Assembly: GCF_014489635.1 (NCBI RefSeq)
Contig: NZ_CP060828.1
Location: forward strand, 9,226,001-9,290,000
Source of the DNA: Streptomyces roseirectus
GTDB lineage: Bacteria > Actinomycetota > Actinomycetes > Streptomycetales > Streptomycetaceae
Direction of reading: 5' to 3'
DNA: 64,000 nt
The position numbers and the translations under genes are program-made. The stretch's first letter is position 1; each line of letters starts with the position of its first letter. This document shows, one piece after another, positions 30,818 to 40,111 of this stretch. Below the pieces are notes generated by a model, which was given only the letters and a program-made list of their open reading frames with translations, had not been told where the DNA came from and made no database searches.

Positions 30818-33721
30818 GTGTATCACTACATCGATGCAGCGGTGATACGGGCGGCTGCGCTGAACTTCGACCGTCCAGCGGTCTGGCCGGAACTGACCGG
30901 CCCGAACGCCAACTCGGCATCGTGGCAGGCATGGTTGCAACAGACGTGGCAGACCGCCGACTTCGCGACCGCCGTCACAGCCGCGAGCCCGGACCTCGCG
31001 AGTCGCGTGGACCAGGTCTGTGCAGGCCGGCCGATGCCGGAACCGGCGGTACGCCGCACGGTGCTCTCCGTGCTGCGCTACCTGTTGCGGGCTCGTACAC
31101 GCGCCACCCCCTTCGGCCTGTTCGCCGGGGTCGCCGCAGCGCGCATCGGTGCTGACCCGGCACTGCGTATGGGAACCGGACACCAGGCAGCCGCCAGACC
31201 CGATGCAGCCTGGGCCGCAGCCGTCGTCAGCCGCTTCGAGGAGCACGCCGGGCTGCGGCCCCGTCTGCTGCTGCTCTCCTCCAGCCTCGTCGTCGAGCGC
31301 GACGGGTACGCGGTGATCGAGCACCGCCCCAGCGGGACACACGACGCGGCTCCCGAACACGTACGGATACGCGTGACCGGCCCGATCCGTGAAGCCCTGG
31401 ACAGCGCGCGGACTCCGATCCTGTGGAGCGATCTCACCACAAGGCTCTCCACCGGTTTCCCGACCGCGCCGCTCGCCACGATCGACAAGCTGCTCGCCGG
31501 CCTTGTCAGTCAGCGATTCCTGATCAGCAGCCTTCGCCCGGCGATGACGGCCACCGACCCTCTCGCTGTTCTCCTTGACCACACTCGGCATCTCCCGCCG
31601 ACCGAGACAGCGGAACTGCGGGAGGCCCCCAAGTCATCGCTCGACCTGCGGGTGGACTGGGATCTGGTCCTCCCGGAGTCGGTGGCCCTGGAGGCAGCGG
31701 CTGCGGCCAAGGCACTCACCCGTCTCGCGCCCCGTGCGGCACTGACCGGGTGGGCCGAATGGCACAGCCGGTTCCTTGAGCGGTACGGGCCCAGGGCGGC
31801 CGTCCCGGTCATGGACGCCGTCGAGGCGCTCGGATATCCACCCGGCTACCTCGGGTCCACCTCCGCGCTGACACCCTCGCCGCTGCCCGACCGCGACAGC
31901 CGACTCATCAAGCTCGCCCACACCGCCGGAATGCGGCACCGTCTTGAGGTTGAACTCGATGATGCCGCGATCGAGGAACTGACCACCACCGTTTCCGGTC
32001 ATCCCGTCCAGCCGAGCACCGAGGTGACCGTCCGTATCGACGCGGCGAGCGTTCCGGCGCTGGAGCAGGGCGAGTTCACGCTCCACGTCGTCGGCGTGGC
32101 ACGATCGGCCGGAACGACCACAGGCCGCTTCCTGGACGTCCTGGACGACGAGGACCGCCAGCGCATGACCGAGGCGTACGCCAACCTCCCAGGCGTACAT
32201 CGGGGTGCGCTCGTCGCGCAGATCAGCTCAACGCCTTTGTCCGTACGCGCCGAGAACGTTGCGCGTGCCCCTCAGGCGACCGAGCTGGTGATCTCGCTCG
32301 GCGACCATCACGGTTCGGAGACCAGCCTCTTGCCCCTTGCGGACCTGGCGGTGACCGCCGACGCCGAACGTCTGCACCTGGTCTCGCTCTCCCGCCGGCG
32401 CCCGGTGCACACGCTGTTGCTGAACGCCGTGGACCTGGGCTACCACTCCCATCCGCTGGCCCGTTTCCTGGCCGAGGCACCCGTCGCGCTGGCTGTCCCC
32501 TGCACCGGGTTCATGTGGGGCGCCGCAGCCTCCAGCCTGCCGTTCCTCCCCGCGTTGCGATACGGACGCACGATCCTGTCCCCAGCACGCTGGCTCCTCA
32601 CACGGGACGACCTTCCCGCTGAGCCGGCACCGTGGCCTCAGTGGGACGAGGCCCTGACCCGCTGGCGCCACGACATGCGTCTGCCCGACCGCATGTACCT
32701 GAGCGAAGCCGACCAGTGCATGGCACTGGACCTGACGGAGCCCTCGCACCGGGCCCTGCTGCGCACCCACTTGGACCGCCACGGCACGGTGACGCTACGC
32801 CCCGCACCCGCGCCACCGGATCTGGGCTGGACCGGCGGTCGCGCCCACGAAGTCGTCATCCCCTTGGCCATAGAGCAGAACGTGCCGCCTGTCCGGTCCG
32901 GGGCTCACGTCGTCGGCCGCGAGCACGGCCACCTGCCCGGCTGCGACAACCGCGTCTACCTCCAACTTCACGGACACCGCGACCGGCAGGACCCTCTCCT
33001 GACCCGGCACCTGCCCACTCTGCTGAAAGAACTGGGCAACCCACGATGGTGGTTCGTCCGATACCGAGACCCCGACGACCATATCCGCCTCCGCCTGACC
33101 TGCTCACTCGGCACGCTCGGCTCCGCCGTCGAGCAGATCGGCGAGTGGACACGGAAACTCCAGCAGAGCGGGTTGATCACCCATGCCGGCCTGGAGACCT
33201 ATCACCCGGAGACTGCCCGATTCGGCGGGCCATCAGCGGTGGACTCGGCCGAGCGGTATTTCGCCGCCGACTCCGATGCGGTTTTGGCCCAACTCGCAGC
33301 CCAGACCGGGAAGAACGCACCGGACGCTCGCGCGGTGACCGCCGCGAGCATGGTGGATATCGCCACCGGCCTGCTCGGCGACGAGGACGCGGCGATGCGC
33401 TGGATCATCGAGCGCACACGCACCGGCCAGGAGGCTCCACCCCGCGCGGTCTACCGGCAAGCCGTAGACCTGGTGCACGCCGGCCCCTCTGGTCTGGACG
33501 AACGCGTCACCACTGCCTGGTCCGCACGGCGCGCGGCGCTGGCCGCCTACGGCCACGCGCTCAAGGGCACCGCCACGGACGCCCACGACCTGCTTCCGGA
33601 TCTGCTGCACCTCCATCACGTCCGGATGCACGGGCCAGCACTGCCCGAGGAGTGCGCCCACCTGCACCTGGCCCGAGCCGCCGCCCTGAGCCGTAGGACA
33701 CGGGCAAGGAGGACGTCGTGA
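30818..33721 (+). CDS. Lantibiotic dehydratase (LanB, full length)
   Basis: A 967-residue dehydratase expected to glutamylate Ser/Thr of the precursor using Glu-tRNA and then eliminate glutamate. The N-terminal Lant_dehydr_N domain shows RARTRATPFGLFAGVAA near residue 95. The C-terminal SpaB_C elimination domain begins near residue 700, with NPRWWFVRYRDPDDHIRLRL and TYHPETARFGG. The start is GTG 30818 with AGGAGGGG directly upstream; earlier in-frame starts would run through the hairpin. Its stop overlaps the LanC start by four bases. Confidence 0.94.
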   Translation: MYHYIDAAVIRAAALNFDRPAVWPELTGPNANSASWQAWLQQTWQTADFATAVTAASPDLASRVDQVCAGRPMPEPAVRRTVLSVLRYLLRARTRATPFGLFAGVAAARIGADPALRMGTGHQAAARPDAAWAAAVVSRFEEHAGLRPRLLLLSSSLVVERDGYAVIEHRPSGTHDAAPEHVRIRVTGPIREALDSARTPILWSDLTTRLSTGFPTAPLATIDKLLAGLVSQRFLISSLRPAMTATDPLAVLLDHTRHLPPTETAELREAPKSSLDLRVDWDLVLPESVALEAAAAAKALTRLAPRAALTGWAEWHSRFLERYGPRAAVPVMDAVEALGYPPGYLGSTSALTPSPLPDRDSRLIKLAHTAGMRHRLEVELDDAAIEELTTTVSGHPVQPSTEVTVRIDAASVPALEQGEFTLHVVGVARSAGTTTGRFLDVLDDEDRQRMTEAYANLPGVHRGALVAQISSTPLSVRAENVARAPQATELVISLGDHHGSETSLLPLADLAVTADAERLHLVSLSRRRPVHTLLLNAVDLGYHSHPLARFLAEAPVALAVPCTGFMWGAAASSLPFLPALRYGRTILSPARWLLTRDDLPAEPAPWPQWDEALTRWRHDMRLPDRMYLSEADQCMALDLTEPSHRALLRTHLDRHGTVTLRPAPAPPDLGWTGGRAHEVVIPLAIEQNVPPVRSGAHVVGREHGHLPGCDNRVYLQLHGHRDRQDPLLTRHLPTLLKELGNPRWWFVRYRDPDDHIRLRLTCSLGTLGSAVEQIGEWTRKLQQSGLITHAGLETYHPETARFGGPSAVDSAERYFAADSDAVLAQLAAQTGKNAPDARAVTAASMVDIATGLLGDEDAAMRWIIERTRTGQEAPPRAVYRQAVDLVHAGPSGLDERVTTAWSARRAALAAYGHALKGTATDAHDLLPDLLHLHHVRMHGPALPEECAHLHLARAAALSRRTRARRTS

Positions 33722-34965
33722 CCACCACAGTGCCCGTTCGAGCCGCGTTGACGACCGCCGACCAGTTGGCCCACGCGCTGGCCGACCCCAACACCGCATG
33801 GCCAGGCGGCCGACCCGAAGGCGTCCGCGCATGGCCGCAGTCACTCGCCGGAGGAGCCTCGGGTATCGCCCTGCTGCACATTGAGCGCGCCCGGACAGGC
33901 CGCGCCGACTGGGACACCGCGCACACCTGGCTGACCGCGGCCGTGCACGGCGAAGTGAGCGCGGCAGCCAACGCGAACCTGTACTTCGGCGCTCCGGCCC
34001 TCGCGTTCATCACCCACCGCGCAGCCACTGCGTCGAACCGATACGTGCGCGTCCTGGAGTGGCTGGACGCGGCCACGCTCACCGTCACCCGTAACCGCCT
34101 GAGCGAGGCCCATCAGCGCCTCAGTCGTGCCCAGCGGCCTCCCATGGAGGAATTCGACCTGATCCAGGGTCTGTCAGGGCTGGGCGCCTACCACTTGAGC
34201 TGTCATCCCCACCACGAGGTCACTCGGGAGGTCCTCGCCTACCTGGCGCGGCTGACCGAGCCCCTGCCTCACCGGTCCGGGCTGCCGGCGTGGTGGATGG
34301 ACGTATCGCCCGCAGGCGGCCGGCACACCGACTACCGCGACGGGCACGGCAACTTCGGACTCGCCCACGGAATCGGCTCCGCGTTGTCCGTCCTGTCCCT
34401 CTCCCTGCTGCGCGGGGTGGACGTACCCGGCGCGTGCGACGCGGTCGAGCGGATCTGTGCCTGGACCGACGAATGGCGCCAAGGCGACCAGACTGCCCCT
34501 TGGTGGCCCGGCTACCTCTCGATGCAGCAGGCAACCGACAGTTACGTCCACCCCGCCCTCCGTCCCCGCCCCTCCTGGTGCTACGGAGTCAGTGGAACCG
34601 CCCGCGCCCAGCAGTTGGCCGGGCTCGCGCTCCGAGATCCGGTACGCGTACAGATTGCCGAGAACGCGCTCCTCGCGGCTCTGCGGGACCCGCTCCAACT
34701 GGACAAGCTCCCCGAAACCGGTCTGTGCCACGGCATGGCCGGACTCCTGCACGCGGCCTGGCGGATGGCCACCGAGACGGGCAACACCGAGATCGCAACC
34801 GAGCTTCCACGTCTGACCGACCGTCTGATCACCGCGCTCGAACGGGACGGACACGAGAACCCCGAACTCCTCGACGGAGCCGCCGGAACGGCCCTCGTTC
34901 TTCACACCCTCGGCACCGGCAGCGCACCCGCACCCCACTGGGACGCCTTCCTCGCCCTGGCATGA
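33718..34965 (+). CDS. Lanthionine synthetase C family cyclase (LanC)
   Basis: A 415-residue LanC cyclase that would add Cys thiols to dehydrated residues to form (methyl)lanthionine. The three zinc ligands are present: Cys in SWCYG near residue 287, and Cys-His in GLCHGMAG near residue 336. The catalytic-region His is in FGLAHGIGS near residue 215. It is coupled to LanB by a GTGA overlap and to the next gene by ATGA. Confidence 0.93.
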   Translation: MTTTVPVRAALTTADQLAHALADPNTAWPGGRPEGVRAWPQSLAGGASGIALLHIERARTGRADWDTAHTWLTAAVHGEVSAAANANLYFGAPALAFITHRAATASNRYVRVLEWLDAATLTVTRNRLSEAHQRLSRAQRPPMEEFDLIQGLSGLGAYHLSCHPHHEVTREVLAYLARLTEPLPHRSGLPAWWMDVSPAGGRHTDYRDGHGNFGLAHGIGSALSVLSLSLLRGVDVPGACDAVERICAWTDEWRQGDQTAPWWPGYLSMQQATDSYVHPALRPRPSWCYGVSGTARAQQLAGLALRDPVRVQIAENALLAALRDPLQLDKLPETGLCHGMAGLLHAAWRMATETGNTEIATELPRLTDRLITALERDGHENPELLDGAAGTALVLHTLGTGSAPAPHWDAFLALA

Positions 34966-36713
34966 ACATCCTGGAGACCCGCCTCATGACGTCACCCACC
35001 TGGCGCCAGGTCAATGCCACGTTCCCGAACTGGAAGCGCGCCGAGACCGATGCCCTGGCAGGACTCGCCCCACTCCTAAGCGCCGCAGAAGACAAAGGAA
35101 CCCTCAACGCGTGGTTCTTCATTCGCAAGCGCCCCTGCTGGCGCGTGCGTTACCTCACCACGCCGGGGGCGCACGATCCCATCGGCAAGAGTCTCGACGC
35201 GCTGCTCGCCGAGGGAACCATCACAGCGTGGACGGAGATCATCTACGAGCCCGAGACCCACACCTTCGGGGGTACGGAAGCCATGGCGTCCGCGCACCGC
35301 TTCTTCCACCGCGACAGCCGCGGCATCATCAACTCGCTTTGGAACGGCGCCGGCGGACACCACCGCGAGACCTCCCTCATGCTGTGCAGCCTCATGATGC
35401 GCGCCCGCCGCGCTCGCCTGGATCTCCCGGAGGACCCGGTGACCCACTCTCCCGCTCTCAAGGCGACAAAGGCTGTCGCAGATCTCCTTGCGACCCCCGA
35501 AACGGCCCCTGTGAGTCCGGATATGACCACAACCCATCGGCAGCACCTCGCGTACGGGCCCACGGGAATCGCCCTCCTGCACATCGAACGAGCCGCATGC
35601 GGCCTGGGGCCGTGGCGGCGCGCCCACGACTGGCTCGTCGTCGCGACCCGGCTGCCGTTCATCAGCGGACCGGACAGCCACCCCTACTACGGGGCCCCCG
35701 CTCTCGCATACGTCGTGGCCTGCGCCGCCGCCCACCGGACCGGCCTTTACCAGGGCCCTCTTGTCTCCCTGGACGCGCAGATCACCGCCGACGCGGGCCG
35801 GCGCCTGGATGCCGCACACCGTCGTCTCGACGCCGGCCTCCTGCCGCAGCTCGCGGAGTTCGACACCATCCGGGGACTCAGCGGCTACGGCGCCTACCTC
35901 CTTCGCCGTGATCCCGACGGCCCTGCCCTGCGGGCAGTGCTCGACTACTGCGTCCGGCTCACTGAACCGATCACCGACCGCGACGATGTCCTGCCAGGCT
36001 GGTGGACGGCGAGCGGCTCGTCCGGGCACCCGGACGAAACATTCCCCGGCGGGCACGCCAACACCGGCCTCGCACACGGCATCGGGGGCGTTCTCGCTCT
36101 CCTGGCGCTCTCCGCCCGGCAGGGCATCCGCGTCAGCGGCCAGCACGACGCCGTACGCACCATCCTGGCGTGGCTGGACCGCTGGCAGGAGGAATCCGGA
36201 CACGGCCCCGCGTGGCCGTACTGGATCACCCGCGCCGAACTGCGCGACGCCCAGCCCGCCCCGTACGTTCCCCGTCGGCCGTCGTGGTGCTACGGCACAG
36301 CCGGTGTCGCCCGCGCCCAGCAACTCGCCGCCCTCGCCCTGAACGACAGCCGGCGGCAGATCGAGGCGGAGAACGCGCTCGTGGGAGCACTCACCGATAC
36401 CGCACAGCTCAAAGCCACCACCGACCACGGCCTGTGCTACGGCACCGCGGGCCTCGCCCACATCGCCTCCCGGATGTCCGACGGCGCCCACCCCTCGACC
36501 GCCGGACAACTCCGTGCCCTTGTTCCAGCGCTCCACGCGAACGTGTGTCCCGCAGGGACCGACCCCGCGAACTTCGCCTCGGCCCTGCTCCACGCCCCCG
36601 ACGCCGGACCCGGTTTCCTCAACGGCGCCGCCGGCATCGCCCTGGCACTCCACTCCCCGGCCACCGCCCAGACGCCCCGCTCGGCGTGGGACGCCTGTCT
36701 CCTCATCGCCTGA
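34962..36713 (+). CDS. SpaB_C-like domain fused to a LanC-like domain
   Basis: A 583-residue fusion. Residues 10 to about 165 match the thiopeptide-type/SpaB_C domain (AWFFIRKRPCWRVRY, YEPETHTFGG, FFHRDSRGI) but end early compared with a complete domain of about 260 residues. From about residue 195 a LanC fold follows (GIALLHIERAA, NTGLAHGIGG near 370, SWCYGTAG near 441). At the third zinc position it reads GLCYGTAG near 490: the His of LanC is replaced by Tyr. It may therefore bind zinc poorly and serve as a scaffold or partner of the intact LanC. Start ATG 34962 overlaps the LanC stop. Confidence 0.88.
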   Translation: MNILETRLMTSPTWRQVNATFPNWKRAETDALAGLAPLLSAAEDKGTLNAWFFIRKRPCWRVRYLTTPGAHDPIGKSLDALLAEGTITAWTEIIYEPETHTFGGTEAMASAHRFFHRDSRGIINSLWNGAGGHHRETSLMLCSLMMRARRARLDLPEDPVTHSPALKATKAVADLLATPETAPVSPDMTTTHRQHLAYGPTGIALLHIERAACGLGPWRRAHDWLVVATRLPFISGPDSHPYYGAPALAYVVACAAAHRTGLYQGPLVSLDAQITADAGRRLDAAHRRLDAGLLPQLAEFDTIRGLSGYGAYLLRRDPDGPALRAVLDYCVRLTEPITDRDDVLPGWWTASGSSGHPDETFPGGHANTGLAHGIGGVLALLALSARQGIRVSGQHDAVRTILAWLDRWQEESGHGPAWPYWITRAELRDAQPAPYVPRRPSWCYGTAGVARAQQLAALALNDSRRQIEAENALVGALTDTAQLKATTDHGLCYGTAGLAHIASRMSDGAHPSTAGQLRALVPALHANVCPAGTDPANFASALLHAPDAGPGFLNGAAGIALALHSPATAQTPRSAWDACLLIA

Positions 36714-36736
36714 CCACCGCCGACCGAAGGATCCCC

Positions 36737-38821
36737 ATGCCCCCGGACTGGCAGCAGCACAACATCACCTTCACCGACCGCGAGACCGCAAGAAGCGTTG
36801 TCGCCGAGCGTCTCGGACCCGTCCTGCGCGCGGCCCAGGAGGCCGGACAGCTCACCGGCTGGTGGTTCATGAACAAGCAGCCGTGGCCGCTGCGCTACCG
36901 TGCCGCCGTCCCGTCACCGCTGGTCGAGGCCCTGCTCCGCGACCTCGTCGACCAAGACGCCGCCCGCTCGTGGTTCCCCGGAATCTACGAGCCGGAGACC
37001 ACCACGTTCGGCGGTTCTCAGGCCATGGACGCCGCACACGACCTCTTCCACGAGGACAGCCGTCATCTGGTCGCCTACCAGCCCGGCCCGGGACACCTGG
37101 GACGCAGGGAAACCGCCGTCCTCCTGCTGAGCGCGATGATGCGGGCGGCGGGCCTGGACTGGTTCGAGCAAGGCGACGTCTGGGCGCGGGTCGCCGCGTT
37201 CCGCCCGGCCGCCGACAAGCCGCTCACCCCGCAGAAGACGGCCGCACTTGGCCCGGCCATGCGCACGCTGATGACCGCCGACGCCCACAGCCTGTGCCGG
37301 ACGGACGGTCCGCTGGACGGCCAGGACACCTGGGTGGCCGCTTTCGAACACGCCGGAGCCACGCTCGCCGGCCTCTCCGCGACCGGCGGCCTGACACGGG
37401 GCCTGCGAGCCGTCATCGCTCACCACACGATCTTCCACGCCAACCGCGCCGGTCTCCTCCACGACGACCAGCACGCCATTTCGCACATCGCACGAGAGGT
37501 CGTCATGGGAACGAGTGACCACGACGCGTCGGCCGACAGGACGACGAATGAGACCACTAGCGTCAGGGCGGTGAACACTGACACGCTCGCCGCCCCCGAG
37601 GCCGAAGCCGAACGGCTGCGCAACGCCCTGGTCGACAAGATCCGCGAATCCGGATACGCCCGCACCCTGCCTGTCGAGACCGCGCTGCGCACTGTGCCCC
37701 GGCACCTCTTCGTGCCCGAGGTCTCGCTCGAAGAGGCGTACGCCGACGCGCCGGTCAACATCAAGTACGACACCGACGGCGCGTCGATCTCCTGTGCCTC
37801 CCAGCCCACGGTCGTGGCCCTCATGCTGGACCAACTGGAGGCCCGGCCCGGCGACCGCATTCTGGAACTCGGCGCCGGAACCGGCTACAACGCCGCGCTG
37901 CTCGCGCACCTGGCCGGTGAGACCGGGCACGTGACGACCATCGACGTCGATGACGACCTCGTGGAAGGAGCCCGCGAACACCTCGACGCCGCCGGCTTCA
38001 CCGGGGTCAAGGCCCTCACCCGTGACGGGGCCGTCGGCCACGCCGAAGGCGCCCCGTACGACAAGATCATCGCCACGGTCGGCGCGCACGGAGTTCCCCA
38101 CGCCTGGATGCGGCAACTGGCCCCCGGCGGACGGCTCGTGGTCCCCCAGCGGCTCAGGGGCAGCGTGTCCCGCTCCATCGCGTACGAGCAGCAGCAGGAC
38201 GGCCGCTGGGCCAGCGTCAACAGCAGGATGAACACCTTCATGCCGCTGCGAAGGGGCATCGCCGACGACGACCGCCACGTCATCCCTCTCAGCGCGGACG
38301 GCACCGTACGCCTCCAGGCGCCGGCCGGACAGCACATCGACGCCGAGGCGCTGGACGGAGTCCTGGAGCAGCCGCGCACGCAGGAGTGGACCGGCATGAC
38401 GGTGCGCGCCGGGGAGTCCGCGGAGTGGATGGAGCTGTTCGTCTCCTGCTCGCTGGCCAGCGGGCTGATCCGGATGCTGTTCCCGAAAGACGCCAAGGGC
38501 ACCCTCCTCACCGAGGACCCCTACCCCTCGTGCACCGCGGCCGTGGACAAGGGCGCCGTCACCTACCTCGCCCGCCGGAAGCTGGAGAGGACGACCCCCG
38601 AGGGCGGCGGGCTCTGGGAGTTCGGCGTCATCGGACACGGGCCCGGGAGCGACGAACTGACCGTGAAGGTCGCCGACCTCATCCGCATCTGGGACCGCGA
38701 CTTCCGGGGCCGCGAAGCCACCTTCGAGCTCCAGCCCCTTGACGCCCCCACGATCGAGCAGCGGCCCGGCCTGTTCGCCTTCGACACCCCGCTGAACCGC
38801 ATCGTCATCGACTGGCGGTAA
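36737..38821 (+). CDS. Thiopeptide-type SpaB_C domain fused to FxLD methyltransferase
   Basis: A 694-residue fusion. Residues 1 to about 255 form a complete SpaB_C/thiopeptide-type domain (WQQHNITFTDRETARS, WWFMNKQPWPLRYR, YEPETTTFGG, RRETAVLLLSAMMRAAGLDW, EQGDVWARVA). After a linker, residues from about 290 form a PIMT-like methyltransferase (PRHLFVPEVSLEEAYAD, motif I LELGAGTGYNAALLAHL near 377, YDKIIATVGAHGVPHAWM) with the same C-terminal extension as the enzyme at 29276. This joins glutamate elimination to methylation in one polypeptide. ATG 36737 has GAAGGATCC upstream. Confidence 0.9.
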   Translation: MPPDWQQHNITFTDRETARSVVAERLGPVLRAAQEAGQLTGWWFMNKQPWPLRYRAAVPSPLVEALLRDLVDQDAARSWFPGIYEPETTTFGGSQAMDAAHDLFHEDSRHLVAYQPGPGHLGRRETAVLLLSAMMRAAGLDWFEQGDVWARVAAFRPAADKPLTPQKTAALGPAMRTLMTADAHSLCRTDGPLDGQDTWVAAFEHAGATLAGLSATGGLTRGLRAVIAHHTIFHANRAGLLHDDQHAISHIAREVVMGTSDHDASADRTTNETTSVRAVNTDTLAAPEAEAERLRNALVDKIRESGYARTLPVETALRTVPRHLFVPEVSLEEAYADAPVNIKYDTDGASISCASQPTVVALMLDQLEARPGDRILELGAGTGYNAALLAHLAGETGHVTTIDVDDDLVEGAREHLDAAGFTGVKALTRDGAVGHAEGAPYDKIIATVGAHGVPHAWMRQLAPGGRLVVPQRLRGSVSRSIAYEQQQDGRWASVNSRMNTFMPLRRGIADDDRHVIPLSADGTVRLQAPAGQHIDAEALDGVLEQPRTQEWTGMTVRAGESAEWMELFVSCSLASGLIRMLFPKDAKGTLLTEDPYPSCTAAVDKGAVTYLARRKLERTTPEGGGLWEFGVIGHGPGSDELTVKVADLIRIWDRDFRGREATFELQPLDAPTIEQRPGLFAFDTPLNRIVIDWR

Positions 38822-38922
38822 ACCCCAAGCCGCCCTGGGAGGTGGCCCTCGCCGACCGCGGACATCACCCGGCGGGGGCCACCCCCCTTCGATCCCGTCC
38901 CGCACCGCCATCCGGAGGGCAC

Positions 38923-40095
38923 GTGGACCCGCACGACCCGACAGCGAAACGCTTCCCCCTCATCGCCCGTTTCCGGCCCGCCTGTCTGCCGCTGCCCGAC
39001 CGTGTCCAGAGCCTGGCCGCCCTCGCGACCAAAGCCGCATGCCAGAACGACCAAGTGCTCGCCTCCGCCGTCCACAACCAGGCGGCACTGACCGCCTCCG
39101 ACCTCGGGCTCCCCGAACTGGCCCGCGAGATGTGCCACCAGCACGCCGCCGCCTACCTGCCCTTCAGCCCGCTGCCCGCCATGAGCACCATCCACGCACT
39201 GGAACCCGTCGTCAACCTCGCCCGGCTCCACATACGGGCCGGCCGAACCGACGACGCGCGACAACACCTTCTGGATCTGCACGAAGCCGTCAGGTCAGGT
39301 GCCGCCGCCGTCCTCGACGGCATCACGGTACCGGCCGACCTGACTGCGACACTGGACGATCGTCAGGAAGTACACGCCTGGCTGTGGCGCGTGCTCCTTG
39401 CCGACGGCACCCGGACCCTCACCGCTACTGGCCGCTGGAATGAAGCGCTGGCCCACATCGAAAAGCACCGGGGCGTGGGCAGGAGAATGCTGGACGGTCG
39501 ACAGGTCGCCGTCCTCGCAGCACTCACCACCGAAGACACGCACCACGCCTTCGAACTCCTCGCCGACACAGCCGCCGGCGATCCGTGGGAACAACTCGTC
39601 ACCAAGTGCCTGACCGTGCTGTGCCGCCGCGAGGCCGACCAGCCGGTCGACGATCAGCTCACCGAACTCGTGGACACCTACTTCGGCCGCGCAGCAGAGG
39701 CAGGATTCACCGTCTTCGACATCCGCCTCGGCCTGACGATCCTCGACGCCCTCGGCTCAGCCGAGCACCCCGCATCCATCCCCCTGGCACACCACCTGAC
39801 GTACCGCACCGCCGAAGCCCAGGACGGCTACGCGGCCCGCGAGATTCTCGGACATCCCCTGGCTGTGTCCCTCGCCACGGACCGGCAGGTAGAAGACTGC
39901 AGGGAGTTGGTCCGGCTGTGCGCCCTCGGAGCAGGAACAGTCTCCGACGAAGTACGCCACGGCCTTTCGGCCGCGCTCCACACCAGCAGCACCGTGATCA
40001 TCCGTTCCCTCACGGAGGGCGGAGCGGGTGACGGTCGTGGCGGCAGCACTTCTGCCGCTGGGGTACACCACTGTCTCGACGTCACTTCGAAGTGA
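38923..40095 (+). CDS. Alpha-helical accessory protein of the lanthipeptide cluster
   Basis: A 390-residue helical protein with TPR-like periodicity (QSLAALATKAACQNDQVLAS, VVNLARLHIRAGRTDDARQH, WNEALAHIEKHRGVG). No catalytic motif or signal peptide is seen. Proteins of this type sometimes end FxLD and related RiPP gene sets. GTG 38923 has GGAGGG upstream. The last roughly 15 codons (SAAGVHHCLDVTSK) are encoded by sequence that is repeated near 42760-42800, so the natural C-terminus may have been changed by the duplication boundary. Confidence 0.68.
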   Translation: MDPHDPTAKRFPLIARFRPACLPLPDRVQSLAALATKAACQNDQVLASAVHNQAALTASDLGLPELAREMCHQHAAAYLPFSPLPAMSTIHALEPVVNLARLHIRAGRTDDARQHLLDLHEAVRSGAAAVLDGITVPADLTATLDDRQEVHAWLWRVLLADGTRTLTATGRWNEALAHIEKHRGVGRRMLDGRQVAVLAALTTEDTHHAFELLADTAAGDPWEQLVTKCLTVLCRREADQPVDDQLTELVDTYFGRAAEAGFTVFDIRLGLTILDALGSAEHPASIPLAHHLTYRTAEAQDGYAAREILGHPLAVSLATDRQVEDCRELVRLCALGAGTVSDEVRHGLSAALHTSSTVIIRSLTEGGAGDGRGGSTSAAGVHHCLDVTSK

Positions 40096-40111
40096 GCGGG
40101 TCTGCTGGTCG

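Noticed and set aside
36914..38911. Long minus-strand frame over the SpaB_C-methyltransferase gene
   Set aside because: It mirrors the real gene and shows no family motif; the plus strand has the SAM motif and ribosome site.
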